8,615 bases of DNA from contig JAICND010000037.1 in the NCBI GenBank assembly GCA_025929005.1, forward strand, positions 1-8,615, written 5' to 3'. A model generated the notes under the pieces. The model had not been told where the DNA came from. It worked only from the letters and a program-made list of their open reading frames with translations, and ran no database searches. This document shows positions 1-5,396 of this stretch, piece by piece. The position numbers and the translations under genes are program-made. This stretch comes from Acidimicrobiia bacterium. Its GTDB lineage: Bacteria; Actinomycetota; Acidimicrobiia; Spongiisociales; ZC4RG35. Numbering within the stretch: position 1 is the first letter of the stretch; each line of letters starts with the position of its first letter.

Positions 1-467
1 ATGGCCACGGCGCCGATGATTCCGTCCAACATGACTCTTGCCCTGCTACGAAGCACCGTTCCGAGATGGGGCATGAGTGCGAAACCCGTGAGGGTCACCG
101 CGTAGGCCGAGAGGAAGACGAGGTCATACGGCCCAAAAGACGGCAACTCCATAAATGACAGAAGAACTGCGTAGACCAGAACTCCGAGACCGGCGAAGAC
201 AAAGCCTGCACCGACCAGACTCCAGGCGAGACGCTCGCGATCGACATAGGCTCGGGCCCCCCGCCAGGTCAGCGTTCCGGACACGAGACTTCCAAACATG
301 ACGGCGATCGGGCCGGCGTCTCCGGCCCGGTCCGGTGCCACGAGGATGATGATGGCGGAGGCCACGAGGACCAGCAGACAAGCCGCGGATACGTAAATGC
401 GCAGAGGCCTGCGCGGAGAGGCGCTGGATGCGCCTAACGCCAGGGGAGCACCGACGGCTTGGGGCAT
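1..467 (-). CDS. N-terminal part of a multi-pass membrane protein, possibly a GGDEF/EAL or kinase-type sensor (partial)
   Basis: The frame opens at the ATG at 467 and runs without a stop to the left edge, giving about 155 residues. About five hydrophobic segments are visible, near residues 24-44, 52-70, 80-104, 113-133 and 143-155. The order of a WSLVGAGFVFAGLGVLVYA-like helix, a short PSFGPYDLVFLSAY loop and then an R-rich turn before LDGIIGAVA resembles the membrane sensor region in front of GGDEF, EAL or histidine-kinase domains in actinobacteria. This is a resemblance only, because the catalytic part lies outside the window. An AAGG sits 4 bases before the start. The gene lies 40 bases downstream of the oxoamine synthase gene on the same strand, with no terminator hairpin between them, so co-transcription is possible. 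A sigma-28-like -10 sequence also lies just upstream. Confident as a membrane protein gene, unsure of function. Confidence 0.7.
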   Translation of the reverse strand, partial: MPQAVGAPLALGASSASPRRPLRIYVSAACLLVLVASAIIILVAPDRAGDAGPIAVMFGSLVSGTLTWRGARAYVDRERLAWSLVGAGFVFAGLGVLVYAVLLSFMELPSFGPYDLVFLSAYAVTLTGFALMPHLGTVLRSRARVMLDGIIGAVA

Positions 468-473
468 ATGGCC

Positions 474-481
474 TTATCGGC
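474..481 (-). promoter_or_regulatory. Possible sigma-28/WhiG-like -10 element (GCCGATAA)
   Basis: The minus strand reads GCCGATAA, which is identical to the consensus -10 element of FliA/WhiG-family sigma factors. Six bases separate it from the ATG at 467, so a transcript from it would be leaderless. The matching -35 element (TAAA about 15-16 bases upstream) is absent: the only TAAA lies 4 bases away. An 8-base match can occur by chance, so this is a weak call. Confidence 0.25.
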
Positions 482-507
482 TGGTTTTAGACCGAGAAAA
501 GGAGGAA

Positions 508-1803
508 TCAGCCGCCCTGGGCTCCCTGACCCGGGGCCTGCACGCCGGCCTCCAGGGCGGTCAAGTCGATCACAACCTCTGGCTCACCGACGAGGGCGGG
601 GAGGTGACGGCTGAGCGCCTCGATCATGGCCAGGATCTGGTCATCGGAGTGATAGAGGGTATGGGTGAATCGCATTCCACTCTGCCCGGCTGGCACAGCA
701 GGAAAAGATGCGAGATTCAGGTAGAACCCGTCGTCAAGCATCCGCCGCCCCAGCTCCATGGTCTGGGCGTGACCGCCTACGCGAACGAACCAAACGGGGG
801 TCGAATCGAGCGCAACTACCGGCAACGCTGCTGCCACGACTGCCTTCCTGACGAGACCGATCTGTCGGCGGAGCCGATCTTGGAGCTCGTCGATCTCAGC
901 GGACAAGTGAATGTCGGCGGCCGCTACTGCCGCTCCCAACTCGGCCGGATGAAGCGGACCGGAGAAGGTCAAGGTGCCCCCACAAAGCTGCACTCTTTGG
1001 GCATCTTCGGGGTCGGCGAAGGCGATGGCCGAGCCACCGGATCCGAACGACTTGGCAAGCGAGACGATGACCACCATCCGCGGGTGGAGCGGGCGGTTCG
1101 CCAGCACGTAGCCGCGGCCCGAGGGGCCGCTCCAACTAAAGCCATGAGCGTCGTCGAAGTAAACGTGCAAGTTCGGATACTCATCCAGCAGCTCATACAC
1201 AGCGGCCACAGGCGCCACGTCCCCGAACATCGAGTACACACCGTCGGCCAGGTACCAGACGTGCTCAAAGGTCCGGGTAGCTTCCTCGACAGCCTCCCGC
1301 AGGGCGGTCACGTTGTTGTGTGGGAGAGGATCGACGATGATCCCTTCGGCCTGCAGCACCTGGGTACCAAGGTGGACTGTGGAGTGCGCCTGGGAGTCGA
1401 CGAGCACTCCATCACCGTCTCCGATCAAGACCGGCAGTGCCGCCAGATGGCCCAGAGTCGTGGTGGTGGGGATGACGACGTGAGCATCGAACACCTGTGA
1501 CAACCTCTCTTCGAGCTGGGTATAGAGGTCGAGCGAGGTGTAGGCATTGGAGGACGAGAAGACCGGTCCATACTTATCGATAGCTTCGATCGCACCCGCC
1601 TTTAGCCGGGGGTCGAGGTTCAGGCCGAGATATGCACATGAACCGAAATTGACGACCCGCTTGCCTTCGATCGTCAACAGGTCGCCTTCGAGCCGGTCGT
1701 CTTCAACTCTTACCCTCGTAAGGCCCGCTGTCCGCGCTGAGACCGCGTGTCGCTCAAATAGCTGCAAGAGCCGCTCATGGCGGGAAGCGCTTCCGGATCG
1801 CAT
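508..1803 (-). CDS. PLP-dependent alpha-oxoamine synthase family enzyme (BioF/KBL/SPT/CqsA-like)
   Basis: The 431-residue protein belongs to the fold-type I PLP enzymes that condense an amino acid with an acyl thioester, releasing CO2 and CoA. Family marks are NFGSCAYLGL (52-61), a His stacking on the cofactor (H140 in VDSQAHS), ADGVYSMFGDVAP (186-198), D217 and H220 in FDDAHGF, the PLP-binding Lys in SLAKSFG (K251), and PAVPAG then MRFTHTL near the C-terminus. Where BioF and KBL have a glycine-rich GSGGSR-type segment, this protein has FSSSNAYTSLDLY (82-94). It also carries a tail of about 25 residues past the usual end. BioF is about 385 residues, and no other biotin gene is present, so BioF is not supported. 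The acyl and amino-acid substrates cannot be read from sequence. The ATG is preceded by AAGGAAGGA. The gene is divergent from cimA and may be co-transcribed with the membrane protein downstream. Confidence 0.88.
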   Translation of the reverse strand: MRSGSASRHERLLQLFERHAVSARTAGLTRVRVEDDRLEGDLLTIEGKRVVNFGSCAYLGLNLDPRLKAGAIEAIDKYGPVFSSSNAYTSLDLYTQLEERLSQVFDAHVVIPTTTTLGHLAALPVLIGDGDGVLVDSQAHSTVHLGTQVLQAEGIIVDPLPHNNVTALREAVEEATRTFEHVWYLADGVYSMFGDVAPVAAVYELLDEYPNLHVYFDDAHGFSWSGPSGRGYVLANRPLHPRMVVIVSLAKSFGSGGSAIAFADPEDAQRVQLCGGTLTFSGPLHPAELGAAVAAADIHLSAEIDELQDRLRRQIGLVRKAVVAAALPVVALDSTPVWFVRVGGHAQTMELGRRMLDDGFYLNLASFPAVPAGQSGMRFTHTLYHSDDQILAMIEALSRHLPALVGEPEVVIDLTALEAGVQAPGQGAQGG

Positions 1804-1805
1804 CG

Positions 1806-1814
1806 TCCTTCCTT
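1806..1814 (-). promoter_or_regulatory. Strong ribosome binding site of the oxoamine synthase gene
   Basis: The minus strand reads AAGGAAGGA ending 2 bases before the ATG at 1803. Pairing of the first AAGG with 16S rRNA leaves about 7 bases of spacing. This fixes the start and is the strongest such site in the window. Confidence 0.7.
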
Positions 1815-1945
1815 ACATGTGTTCGAAAGGACCAGAACCTGTGCCCCGCGATGCAGCGCGCACCGCGTCCCCGTTAGGCCTCAGGCCCTTCCGGCGAAGA
1901 CAACCTTAGGAACAGGGACGTCAATGGGCAACCACATTCGGCCCG

Positions 1946-1974
1946 TTGACTGGGTCCGGGTGATAAGCCATACT
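1946..1974 (+). promoter_or_regulatory. Probable housekeeping promoter of the leader peptide-cimA transcript
   Basis: TTGACT (1946-1951) matches the -35 consensus at five of six bases. After a 17-base spacer, CATACT (1969-1974) matches the -10 consensus at four of six. Initiation about 7 bases downstream falls at 1981-1983, on or next to the ATG of the leader peptide. No Shine-Dalgarno is seen before that ATG, so a leaderless transcript is the simplest reading. Start site inferred, not measured. Confidence 0.55.
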
Positions 1975-1982
1975 CACCGGCA

Positions 1983-2018
1983 ATGGCCGCAGTCAACACC
2001 ATCATCATTATCGACTAG
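1983..2018 (+). CDS. Ile-rich leader peptide of the cimA attenuator (MAAVNTIIIID)
   Basis: This 11-codon frame encodes MAAVNTIIIID and ends at a TAG (2016-2018). Four consecutive isoleucine codons (ATC ATC ATT ATC, 2001-2012) lie just before the stop, which overlaps the first base of a perfect hairpin. An intrinsic terminator and then the citramalate synthase gene follow. Such peptides are not functional products: their translation speed reports the charging of the cognate tRNA. Here tRNA-Ile is the expected signal, since citramalate leads to isoleucine. A TGA in the same frame at 1947-1949 and the lack of another ATG limit the start to 1983. The ATG has no Shine-Dalgarno and lies within a base or two of the predicted transcription start, so translation may be leaderless. 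The composition and placement make a chance frame unlikely. Confidence 0.82.
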   Translation: MAAVNTIIIID

Positions 2019-2045
2019 GCACACGTCAAAACCTCGGCGTGTGCC
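2018..2045 (+). promoter_or_regulatory. Leader hairpin overlapping the leader peptide stop codon
   Basis: GGCACACG (2018-2025) and CGTGTGCC (2038-2045) form a perfect 8-bp stem. It can be extended by a U-G pair and a C-G pair, leaving the loop AAAACCTC (2028-2035). The 5' arm starts at the last base of the leader stop codon, so a ribosome on the last Ile codons or at the stop would cover it. The loop can instead pair with GAGGGTTTT (2064-2072) with one bulged G. That would break the terminator stem, making it the candidate antiterminator. Confidence 0.7.
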
Positions 2046-2047
2046 CG

Positions 2048-2074
2048 ACCCTTCGTTTCGGCGGAGGGTTTTTT
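2048..2074 (+). terminator. Intrinsic terminator in the cimA leader (attenuator)
   Basis: ACCCTTCG (2048-2055) pairs with CGGAGGGT (2062-2069) in an 8-bp stem with one T-G wobble and a six-base loop. A run of six T residues (2069-2074) begins at the last base of the stem. No plus-strand gene except the 11-codon leader lies upstream in the window, and cimA starts 40 bases downstream. The terminator is therefore inside the cimA leader and acts as an attenuator, not as the end of an operon. Confidence 0.82.
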
Positions 2075-2114
2075 CGTGGCCCACCAAGAGACGACCGACT
2101 GAGGAACGGAACCA

Positions 2115-3704
2115 ATGAAACCTTTAGAGATCTACGACACAACCCTGCGGGATGGCTCCCAACAGGAGGGAATATCGCTCACGGTTGGCGACAAGCTCAG
2201 AATCGCCGGGCTGCTCGATCATCTCGGGGTGCATTACATCGAGGGCGGTTGGCCGGGGGCCCTCCCCAAGGATGACGAATTCTTCGCACGGGCCCGCAAA
2301 GAACTCGACTTCAAACACGCGGTGCTGGTCGCCTTCGGGTCCACCCGGAGGCCCACAAGCCCAGTCAATGAAGACGCCCAGCTCCAGTGGTTGCTCGCTG
2401 CTGAAACCGAGGCGATCTGCATCGTCGGCAAAGCCTGGGATTACCACGTGCGGGAAGCGTTGCGCACTGGCCTCGAAGAAGGCTTGCGGATGGTGGCTGA
2501 CTCGATCGAGTACCTGAAACGGCACGACCGCCGCGTCTTCTTTGATGCCGAACACTTCTTCGACGGCTACCGGGCCAATCCCGATTTCGCTGTTCAAGTT
2601 CTCCGCGCCGCCACGGATGCCGGAGCCGAACGGGTTGTGCTGTGCGATACCAACGGCGGGAATCTTCCCCACCAGATCACCGAGGTCATCGGGAAGGTGG
2701 CCGCGTTGATGCCCGGGGTCGATCTAGGAGTTCACTTTCACAATGATTCGGGTTGCGCGGTCGCCTCCTCCCTGGCCGCCGTGCAGGCCGGGGTGCGCCA
2801 GGTTCAAGGGTGCATCAACGGCTACGGAGAACGAACCGGGAACGCTGATCTGTGTTCGATCATCCCGGATCTGGTACTCAAGATGGACATCCCGGTCGTC
2901 TCGGCGGAGCTTCTGGCAGAACTTGCTCCGACGTCACATCACATCGCCGAGATCGTCAACATCACTCTTGACCCCCACCGCCCATACGTGGGGACCTCGG
3001 CCTTCACCCACAAAGCCGGACTTCACACCTCTGCCCTTGCCCGCCGATCCGACGCCTACGAACACACCCCTCCTATCAACGTCGGAAACACCACCAGGAT
3101 GGTCGTGTCCGAACAAGCCGGCCGGGCCTCGATTCTCTCCAAGGCTGCCGACCTCGGGGTGGTCCTATCCGACGATCAGGCTCGAGCGGTGCTCGAACAG
3201 GTGAAAGAGTTGGAGCACGCGGGCTATCAATTCGAGGCGGCCGACGGCACCTTTGAGTTGCTGGTTCGCCGCACTCTGGGGTGGACGCAGTCGTTTTTCG
3301 AGATCGAGTCCTTCCGCACCTTCGTCGAGGGCAGGGCCCGTGAGGAAGTGATCGCCGAGGCCACCGTCAAGGTGGTGGTAGCCGGGGCGAGGGTGGTTTC
3401 CACCGGTGAGGGAAACGGGCCGGTCAACGCCCTTGACCAGGCGTTTCGGGCGGCGCTCCGATCGAGATTCCCCGAGGTGGACCGCCTCCGTTTGACCGAC
3501 TACCGGGTGAGGGTGTTGGACTCAGCCGACGGAACCGGCGCCAGGGTGAGAGTCCTGCTCGAGACCTCTGATAGCGACACGTCGTGGAGTACGATCGGTG
3601 TCCACGACAACGTCATCGAAGCCTCCTGGGAGGCGTTGGTCGACGGAATCGTGATCGGGCTGTTGCGAACCCGGGCGCAACCAGACGGCAACCACCTAGA
3701 GTGA
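2115..3704 (+). CDS. cimA: (R)-citramalate synthase, CimA type
   Basis: The 529-residue protein condenses pyruvate with acetyl-CoA to citramalate, the first step of the threonine-independent route to 2-oxobutyrate and isoleucine. It has an N-terminal HMGL/DRE-TIM barrel with YDTTLRDGSQ (7-16; D8 a metal ligand and R12 catalytic by family knowledge), HFHND (207-211; H207 and H209 metal ligands) and NGYGERTGNAD (235-245; N243 metal ligand). A linker and a C-terminal LeuA-dimer-type regulatory domain follow (about 385-520, with ATVKVVVAGARVVSTGEGNGPVNAL). The sequence style (DTTLRDGSQQEGISLTVGDK, IEGGWPG, THKAGLH) is that of the long citramalate synthase family rather than LeuA or homocitrate synthase. 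The ATG follows GAGGA by 9 bases. The Ile-codon leader upstream independently supports an isoleucine role. End-product inhibition through the C-terminal domain is likely by homology. Confidence 0.93.
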   Translation: MKPLEIYDTTLRDGSQQEGISLTVGDKLRIAGLLDHLGVHYIEGGWPGALPKDDEFFARARKELDFKHAVLVAFGSTRRPTSPVNEDAQLQWLLAAETEAICIVGKAWDYHVREALRTGLEEGLRMVADSIEYLKRHDRRVFFDAEHFFDGYRANPDFAVQVLRAATDAGAERVVLCDTNGGNLPHQITEVIGKVAALMPGVDLGVHFHNDSGCAVASSLAAVQAGVRQVQGCINGYGERTGNADLCSIIPDLVLKMDIPVVSAELLAELAPTSHHIAEIVNITLDPHRPYVGTSAFTHKAGLHTSALARRSDAYEHTPPINVGNTTRMVVSEQAGRASILSKAADLGVVLSDDQARAVLEQVKELEHAGYQFEAADGTFELLVRRTLGWTQSFFEIESFRTFVEGRAREEVIAEATVKVVVAGARVVSTGEGNGPVNALDQAFRAALRSRFPEVDRLRLTDYRVRVLDSADGTGARVRVLLETSDSDTSWSTIGVHDNVIEASWEALVDGIVIGLLRTRAQPDGNHLE

Positions 3705-3711
3705 TTTTTCG

Positions 3712-3724
3712 CCACCATTGGTGG
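3712..3724. repeat. Perfect 6+1+6 inverted repeat after cimA
   Basis: CCACCATTGGTGG is a perfect palindrome around one central base and begins 8 bases after the cimA stop. A run of five T residues precedes it and no T run follows, so it is not a classical terminator on the plus strand. It could be a processing hairpin, a weak terminator or a protein-binding site for the next gene. Confidence 0.45.
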
Positions 3725-3768
3725 TCGGCTCAGGTATGCTGTCGACCAGGTAAAGGAGCACAGGGGCA

Positions 3769-4269
3769 GTGGATATCGCGGGGATGATTATCGGGGCATT
3801 GCTAGGCGTCGCCATGGGCGTCGGCGCTGGGTGGTGGGTGTGGGGGCGGAGCCGCCGCACACTCAGCAACCAGGTAGTCAACATGTACAAGCGCCTGACC
3901 GCGGCGGACATCGAACGCCAGCGCCTGAAAGAGGAGTTGGCAGCCGTAAACGACGCTCGTCAGTCCGTCGACATCGACCTACGGGCGGCAGTGACCAGCA
4001 GTGGACCCCCCGCCCACGACATGTCTGTGGTCTTGGAGGAACTAGAGACCCAACCCGACCTGGAACTCGTCAAGGGCATAGGTCCCAAGATCGCTGTCCT
4101 GTTGGCCGGGGAGGGAATCACGAGCCTGAATCGTTTGGCGAACATGACCGACTCGGCTCTCAATCACCTCTCGATTCGGCTTCCCACCGTGGCCGAGCGC
4201 ATCGAGAAGGAAGGGTGGCGTGAACAGGCCCGCGAGCTCCTCTCTCCGTCACGGAGCCATGCCAAGTAG
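3769..4269 (+). CDS. Membrane-anchored helix-hairpin-helix (H3TH-like) protein
   Basis: The 166-residue protein starts at a GTG that follows AAAGGAG (3752-3758) by 10 bases. This Shine-Dalgarno favours 3769 over the ATG at 3784. Residues 4-26 form one hydrophobic, glycine-rich helix ending in positive charges (GRSRR), suggesting a single membrane anchor with a cytoplasmic body. Residues about 38-75 are charged and helical, possibly a short coiled coil. Residues 98-157 form a helix-hairpin-helix domain with LVKGIGPKIAVLLAGEGITS, a segment rich in Leu and Asn, and a closing EKEGWREQARELL. This resembles the C-terminal domain of proteins annotated as predicted 5' DNA nuclease, flap endonuclease-1-like. 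No nuclease active site is visible, so the domain may only bind DNA or protein. The gene lies 64 bases after cimA, with a possible TATGCT -10 (3735-3740) but no good -35. Its 3' end overlaps the NUDIX gene by 21 bases. Confidence 0.8.
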   Translation: MDIAGMIIGALLGVAMGVGAGWWVWGRSRRTLSNQVVNMYKRLTAADIERQRLKEELAAVNDARQSVDIDLRAAVTSSGPPAHDMSVVLEELETQPDLELVKGIGPKIAVLLAGEGITSLNRLANMTDSALNHLSIRLPTVAERIEKEGWREQARELLSPSRSHAK

Positions 4270-4779
4270 GTTCCGCATCATGTGGGCTGTGGCCCCCCAC
4301 AGGATGTCGCCGTCCAACTCGTAGAACCACACCAGCCGTTCCCCCCAGGGTTCCGACCTCCACGATTCGTGGTCAGCTAGATCCACGAGACGGGGGACGT
4401 GCACTCGAGCAACTTCCCGCTCCGAAGGTCGCAACTGCGGAATCCCCGACAACCTCCCCACAACAGGCACCACCAGCAGCTGGTACTCAAAAGTGTGAAT
4501 CTCTGGCAGATAGCCAAGGACCTCAACGGTGGACGGGTCGATTCCAACCTCTTCCTCCGCCTCACGCAAGGCCGTGGCCACGACGCCATCGTCGTCGGGA
4601 TCCGGTCGACCTCCCGGGAAGGAAATGTGGCCGGCATGCGTCGGCATAGTGTCGGGCCGCTTGGTGAGGACCACCCGTATGTCGCCGTTCTCATCCTCGA
4701 AAAGGGGAACGAGGACCGCAGCCCTTGGAAGGGTGGAATCGGATTGGAAGCCGGGACGAATCTGGAGGCGGTCCCACAT
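4249..4779 (-). CDS. NUDIX hydrolase, CoA pyrophosphatase (NudL/CoAse-like)
   Basis: The 176-residue protein carries the CoA-type NUDIX signature VVLTKRPDTMPTHAGHISFP (36-55), followed by the NUDIX box with GG at 56-57 and REAEEEVG (72-79), whose E76 and E77 bind the metal by family knowledge. The end, ILWGATAHMMRNLLG (159-173), is also typical of this group. Such enzymes split CoA or acyl-CoA into 3',5'-ADP and (acyl)phosphopantetheine with Mg2+ or Mn2+. The length is close to the family's usual 180-200 residues. The start ATG at 4779 has no Shine-Dalgarno. TATAAC lies 8 bases upstream on the same strand, so a leaderless message is likely. The gene is convergent with the helix-hairpin-helix gene and divergent from the acetyltransferase gene. 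Exact substrate not proven. Confidence 0.88.
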   Translation of the reverse strand: MWDRLQIRPGFQSDSTLPRAAVLVPLFEDENGDIRVVLTKRPDTMPTHAGHISFPGGRPDPDDDGVVATALREAEEEVGIDPSTVEVLGYLPEIHTFEYQLLVVPVVGRLSGIPQLRPSEREVARVHVPRLVDLADHESWRSEPWGERLVWFYELDGDILWGATAHMMRNLLGMAP

Positions 4780-4806
4780 GTGGACACGTTATAGGCTGAT
4801 CCGCCC
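4780..4806. promoter_or_regulatory. 27-base divergent gap with a shared AT-rich core, possible bidirectional leaderless promoter
   Basis: Only 27 bases separate two divergent start codons. The sole AT-rich block, GTTATAGGCT (4788-4797), reads CTATAAC on the minus strand (4794-4788), a -10-like sequence for the NUDIX gene. On the plus strand the same block offers TTATAG or TAGGCT for the acetyltransferase gene. Neither start has a Shine-Dalgarno, and both lie about one initiation distance from the block. No clear -35 was found in either direction. Confidence 0.35.
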
Positions 4807-5385
4807 ATGCCCCCCGGCCGTATCGAAACCGAGCGCTTGATCCTGCGCCGTTTCACGCGCCGTGACGTGAACTCGGTTACGGAGGCGGTTCAGAGCTCCC
4901 TGTCGGACCTCAACGAGTGTCTCCCCTGGGCCCATCCCGGCTACCGGAAGGATGACGCTTCCAACTACATCAAGGACAGCGGTGAGGCCTGGAAAGAGGG
5001 TCGCGCCTACGACTACGCAATCCGCCGCCGGGGGGACACTCGGCGTCACCTCGGCAACATCTCGATCTGGCCGGTTTCTCGCCTGACCCGGACTGGAGAG
5101 ATCGGCTATTGGGTCCGTACCGACGCCACCACCCACGGGATCGCCACCGAAGCAACGGCAGCTGTCGTCAAGATGGGATTCGAAGATCTCGGGTATCACA
5201 AGCTCACCCTCCGCATCGCCATCGGCAACCGGCCCTCCGAAAGGGTGGCGGAAAAGCTGGGGTTTAGCCGGGAAGGGGTGCTGCGGGAGGAGCTCCTGAT
5301 CAGGGGCCGCTGGGTGGATCACACCCTTTTCTCTTTGCTCGAACGCGAATATCACGCGACTCCGGCAATGGGTCCGGGGCAGTAG
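4807..5385 (+). CDS. GNAT-family N-acetyltransferase, RimJ/RimL type
   Basis: The 192-residue protein opens with IETERLILRRFTRRD (6-20), the usual start of RimJ/RimL-type acetyltransferases, followed by a WAHPGY segment (41-46). The acetyl-CoA site is EIGYWVRTDATTHGIATEA (98-116), whose THGIAT corresponds to the pyrophosphate-binding loop, and the closing motif is NRPSERVAEKLGFSREGVLR (141-160). The family acetylates protein N-termini, especially of ribosomal proteins, but many members act on small molecules or antibiotics, so the substrate is open. The start is set by homology. No Shine-Dalgarno precedes it and a leaderless message is plausible. The MBL hydrolase gene follows after 11 bases, so the two are probably one operon. 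Confidence 0.87.
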   Translation: MPPGRIETERLILRRFTRRDVNSVTEAVQSSLSDLNECLPWAHPGYRKDDASNYIKDSGEAWKEGRAYDYAIRRRGDTRRHLGNISIWPVSRLTRTGEIGYWVRTDATTHGIATEATAAVVKMGFEDLGYHKLTLRIAIGNRPSERVAEKLGFSREGVLREELLIRGRWVDHTLFSLLEREYHATPAMGPGQ

Positions 5386-5396
5386 CCTGTCGGCCA

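Larger units (their letters stand above)
1804..2114. other. Divergent intergenic control region between the oxoamine synthase and cimA
   Basis: This 311-base gap serves both neighbouring genes. Its left part carries the Shine-Dalgarno AAGGAAGGA of the minus-strand gene (1806-1814) and a short inverted repeat GGCC-TCA-GGCC (1877-1887) in its presumed leader. No convincing minus-strand promoter was found, although a TTGACG lies at 1919-1924. The right part holds the plus-strand promoter candidate, the Ile-rich leader peptide, two hairpins and the terminator described separately, then the cimA Shine-Dalgarno GAGGA at 2101-2105. Longer reading frames crossing this gap look like chance frames. Confidence 0.8.

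Noticed and set aside
397..1500. A 367-codon plus-strand open frame lying antisense to the oxoamine synthase gene
   Set aside because: Its protein has no recognisable domain and is low in hydrophobic core. It is fully opposite a gene with intact catalytic motifs, so it is a GC-rich shadow frame.
508..1803. Calling the oxoamine synthase bioF
   Set aside because: The glycine-rich substrate segment differs, the protein is about 45 residues longer than usual BioF, and no biotin gene is nearby.
1877..1887. GGCC-TCA-GGCC inverted repeat as an operator or riboswitch
   Set aside because: A 4-bp stem with a 3-base loop is expected by chance in GC-rich DNA, and nothing else around it supports a structured RNA.
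1898..1924. A minus-strand promoter TTGACG with TTGTCT for the oxoamine synthase
   Set aside because: The spacer is only 15 bases and the -10 match is poor. Not enough to annotate as a promoter.
1547..2275. Plus-strand open frames crossing the divergent intergenic region
   Set aside because: They overlap the oxoamine synthase start, the leader peptide and cimA in other frames. They are basic, Arg/Pro-rich and carry no domain.
2115..3704. Calling the barrel-domain synthase leuA (2-isopropylmalate synthase) or homocitrate synthase
   Set aside because: Its overall sequence style is that of long CimA proteins, and the upstream leader has four Ile codons rather than Leu codons.
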